Assembly: GCA_030689795.1 (NCBI GenBank)
Contig: JAUYEO010000120.1
Coordinates: 1-31,442 of the forward strand
Reading direction: 5' to 3'
Source of the DNA: Desulfobacterales bacterium
GTDB lineage: Bacteria; Desulfobacterota; Desulfobacteria; Desulfobacterales; RPRI01
DNA length: 31,442 nt
Part shown: positions 30,894-31,442 of the stretch, piece by piece
Numbering within the stretch: position 1 is the stretch's first letter
How the letters are laid out: each line of letters starts with the position of its first letter
Position numbers and translations under genes: made by a program
Notes under the pieces: model-generated
Told to the model about the DNA's origin: nothing
Database searches by the model: none
Seen by the model: the letters and a program-made list of their open reading frames with translations, nothing else

Positions 30894-31310
30894 ATGAAAC
30901 TAAATTTGAGATTGTTTATGGTTGGATTTGTGGCATTGATGTGGCTTTCGGCTTCAGTTTATGCAGGATCTCCTACGGCTCCGGAGCTGGATGCTCCCAA
31001 AGACAAGGCTAAAAACCAGGTCCTGACTACGGTGTTGAAATGGAAACCTGTGACTGGTGCAACAGGCTACCGGGTTTTCGTGTCAAGCTCAGCCGATATG
31101 ATTAAAAATCTTGCGCCGGGAGCTGCATGCAAAGATTGCTTCGTGGATGAAAAAACAGATAAACCTACCTATCAGATCCCACCAAAACGTTTGAAAAAGG
31201 ATATTCCGTATTTCTGGACTGTTCGGGCAATCAGCGGTATCGAGGAAGGGCCGGTAGCGGCGGTTCGCTCATATGTAATGGCGCCGACATTTTTCATGGA
31301 CATGGATTGA
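30894..31310 (+). CDS. Secreted fibronectin type III-like protein
   Basis: A 138-aa exported protein. The ATG at 30894 is chosen because GAGGATATC lies just before it and it begins a clear signal peptide (MKLNLRLFMVGFVALMWLSA then SVYAG). The open frame extends 44 codons upstream through the hairpin, but that part is not protein-like. The mature part begins PTAPELDAPKDKA and contains LKWKPVTGATGYRVFVSSS and YFWTVRAISGIEEGPVA, the WxxVxGAxxY and FxVRA strands of an FN3 domain. Two cysteines (AACKDCFVDE) lie in the middle. FN3 modules bind proteins or sugars; no partner is evident. Confidence 0.75.
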   Translation: MKLNLRLFMVGFVALMWLSASVYAGSPTAPELDAPKDKAKNQVLTTVLKWKPVTGATGYRVFVSSSADMIKNLAPGAACKDCFVDEKTDKPTYQIPPKRLKKDIPYFWTVRAISGIEEGPVAAVRSYVMAPTFFMDMD

Positions 31311-31334
31311 TGAGTAGAATCATATTTGATGAAC

Positions 31335-31442
31335 TCGTAAAAAGTCGAAATATGCTCACTTAATGAGCTTTTTGGGGATTTTTAAGTCACTTCGCTAAAT
31401 CACAAGAACTCGGGCTAACGCCCTCAAACAGCTTGTGATTTT
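31335..31442. repeat. Palindromic element cut by the right edge
   Basis: It begins with TCGTAAAAAGT (31335-31345), identical to the left end of the element at 16707. It then holds the hairpin at 31354 and a perfect 10-bp inverted repeat AAATCACAAG (31397-31406) with CTTGTGATTT (31432-31441), which encloses GGGC-TAAC-GCCC (31412-31423). No coding frame is seen. The far end is outside the window. Confidence 0.55.
31354..31373 (+). terminator. Weak intrinsic terminator candidate after the FN3 gene
   Basis: GCTCA (31354-31358), loop CTTAA, TGAGC (31364-31368), then five T. The stem is only five pairs. It also lies inside the repeat element that begins at 31335. Confidence 0.35.

Overview
The window looks like a chromosomal segment from an anaerobic, probably Desulfobacterota (former Deltaproteobacteria) genome of moderate G+C. 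The pointers are a TatT-type TRAP transporter, a NIL-domain/two-[4Fe-4S] ferredoxin in operon with tRNA thiolation genes, a GspE/PilB-type ATPase with an N-terminal TPR region, KtrAB, and abundant small palindromic and low-complexity repeats in the spacers. The assignment is inference from gene content; no rRNA is present to confirm it.

Layout. 1-4058 (+): the last codons of a probable bactofilin, then a TRAP operon (tatT lipoprotein, substrate-binding protein, small and large membrane subunits). 4035-13605 (-): a signalling block reading right to left. It has a GspE/PilB-like ATPase with TPRs, a REC-PAS response regulator, a membrane methyl-accepting protein with almost no periplasmic part, a CheW, a CheA-type kinase without P2 or receiver domains, and a large REC-PAS-GAF-PAS-kinase-REC hybrid. 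The four middle genes overlap one another. No cheR, cheB or stand-alone cheY is visible, so this resembles an alternative chemosensory pathway rather than flagellar chemotaxis. 13783-16626 (-): NIL-ferredoxin, mnmA and mtaB, a tRNA-thiolation operon with a recognisable promoter inside a perfect palindrome. 16879-19053 (+): a PlsC-type acyltransferase fused to an alpha/beta hydrolase. 19037-21096 (-): ktrA and ktrB for potassium uptake. 21153-23620: tRNA-Pro(CGG), purA, tadA and tRNA-Arg(ACG), the last being the expected substrate of TadA. 23783-27201 (+): gmd, fcl and galE, which make GDP-fucose and UDP-galactose for surface polysaccharide. 27539-27733 (+): a small HEAT-repeat-like gene with its own promoter and terminator. 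28190-31310 (+): an ion-transporter-superfamily antiporter, a tandem universal stress protein and a secreted FN3-like protein.

The spacers carry much structure. There are paired stem-loops with a CTTG loop (2.6 and 28.0 kb), a nested 140-bp palindromic element (16.7 kb) whose end recurs at the right edge of the window, degenerate phrase-like repeats across 21.3-25.1 kb that have leaked into the ends of purA and tadA, a 27-bp tandem repeat (29.66 kb), and a long hairpin just upstream of the last gene.

The best candidates for something undescribed are the chemosensory/hybrid-kinase cluster with its matching receiver domains, the ferredoxin-MnmA-MtaB operon, and the acyltransferase-hydrolase fusion. 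All functions are read from motifs and context without database searches.
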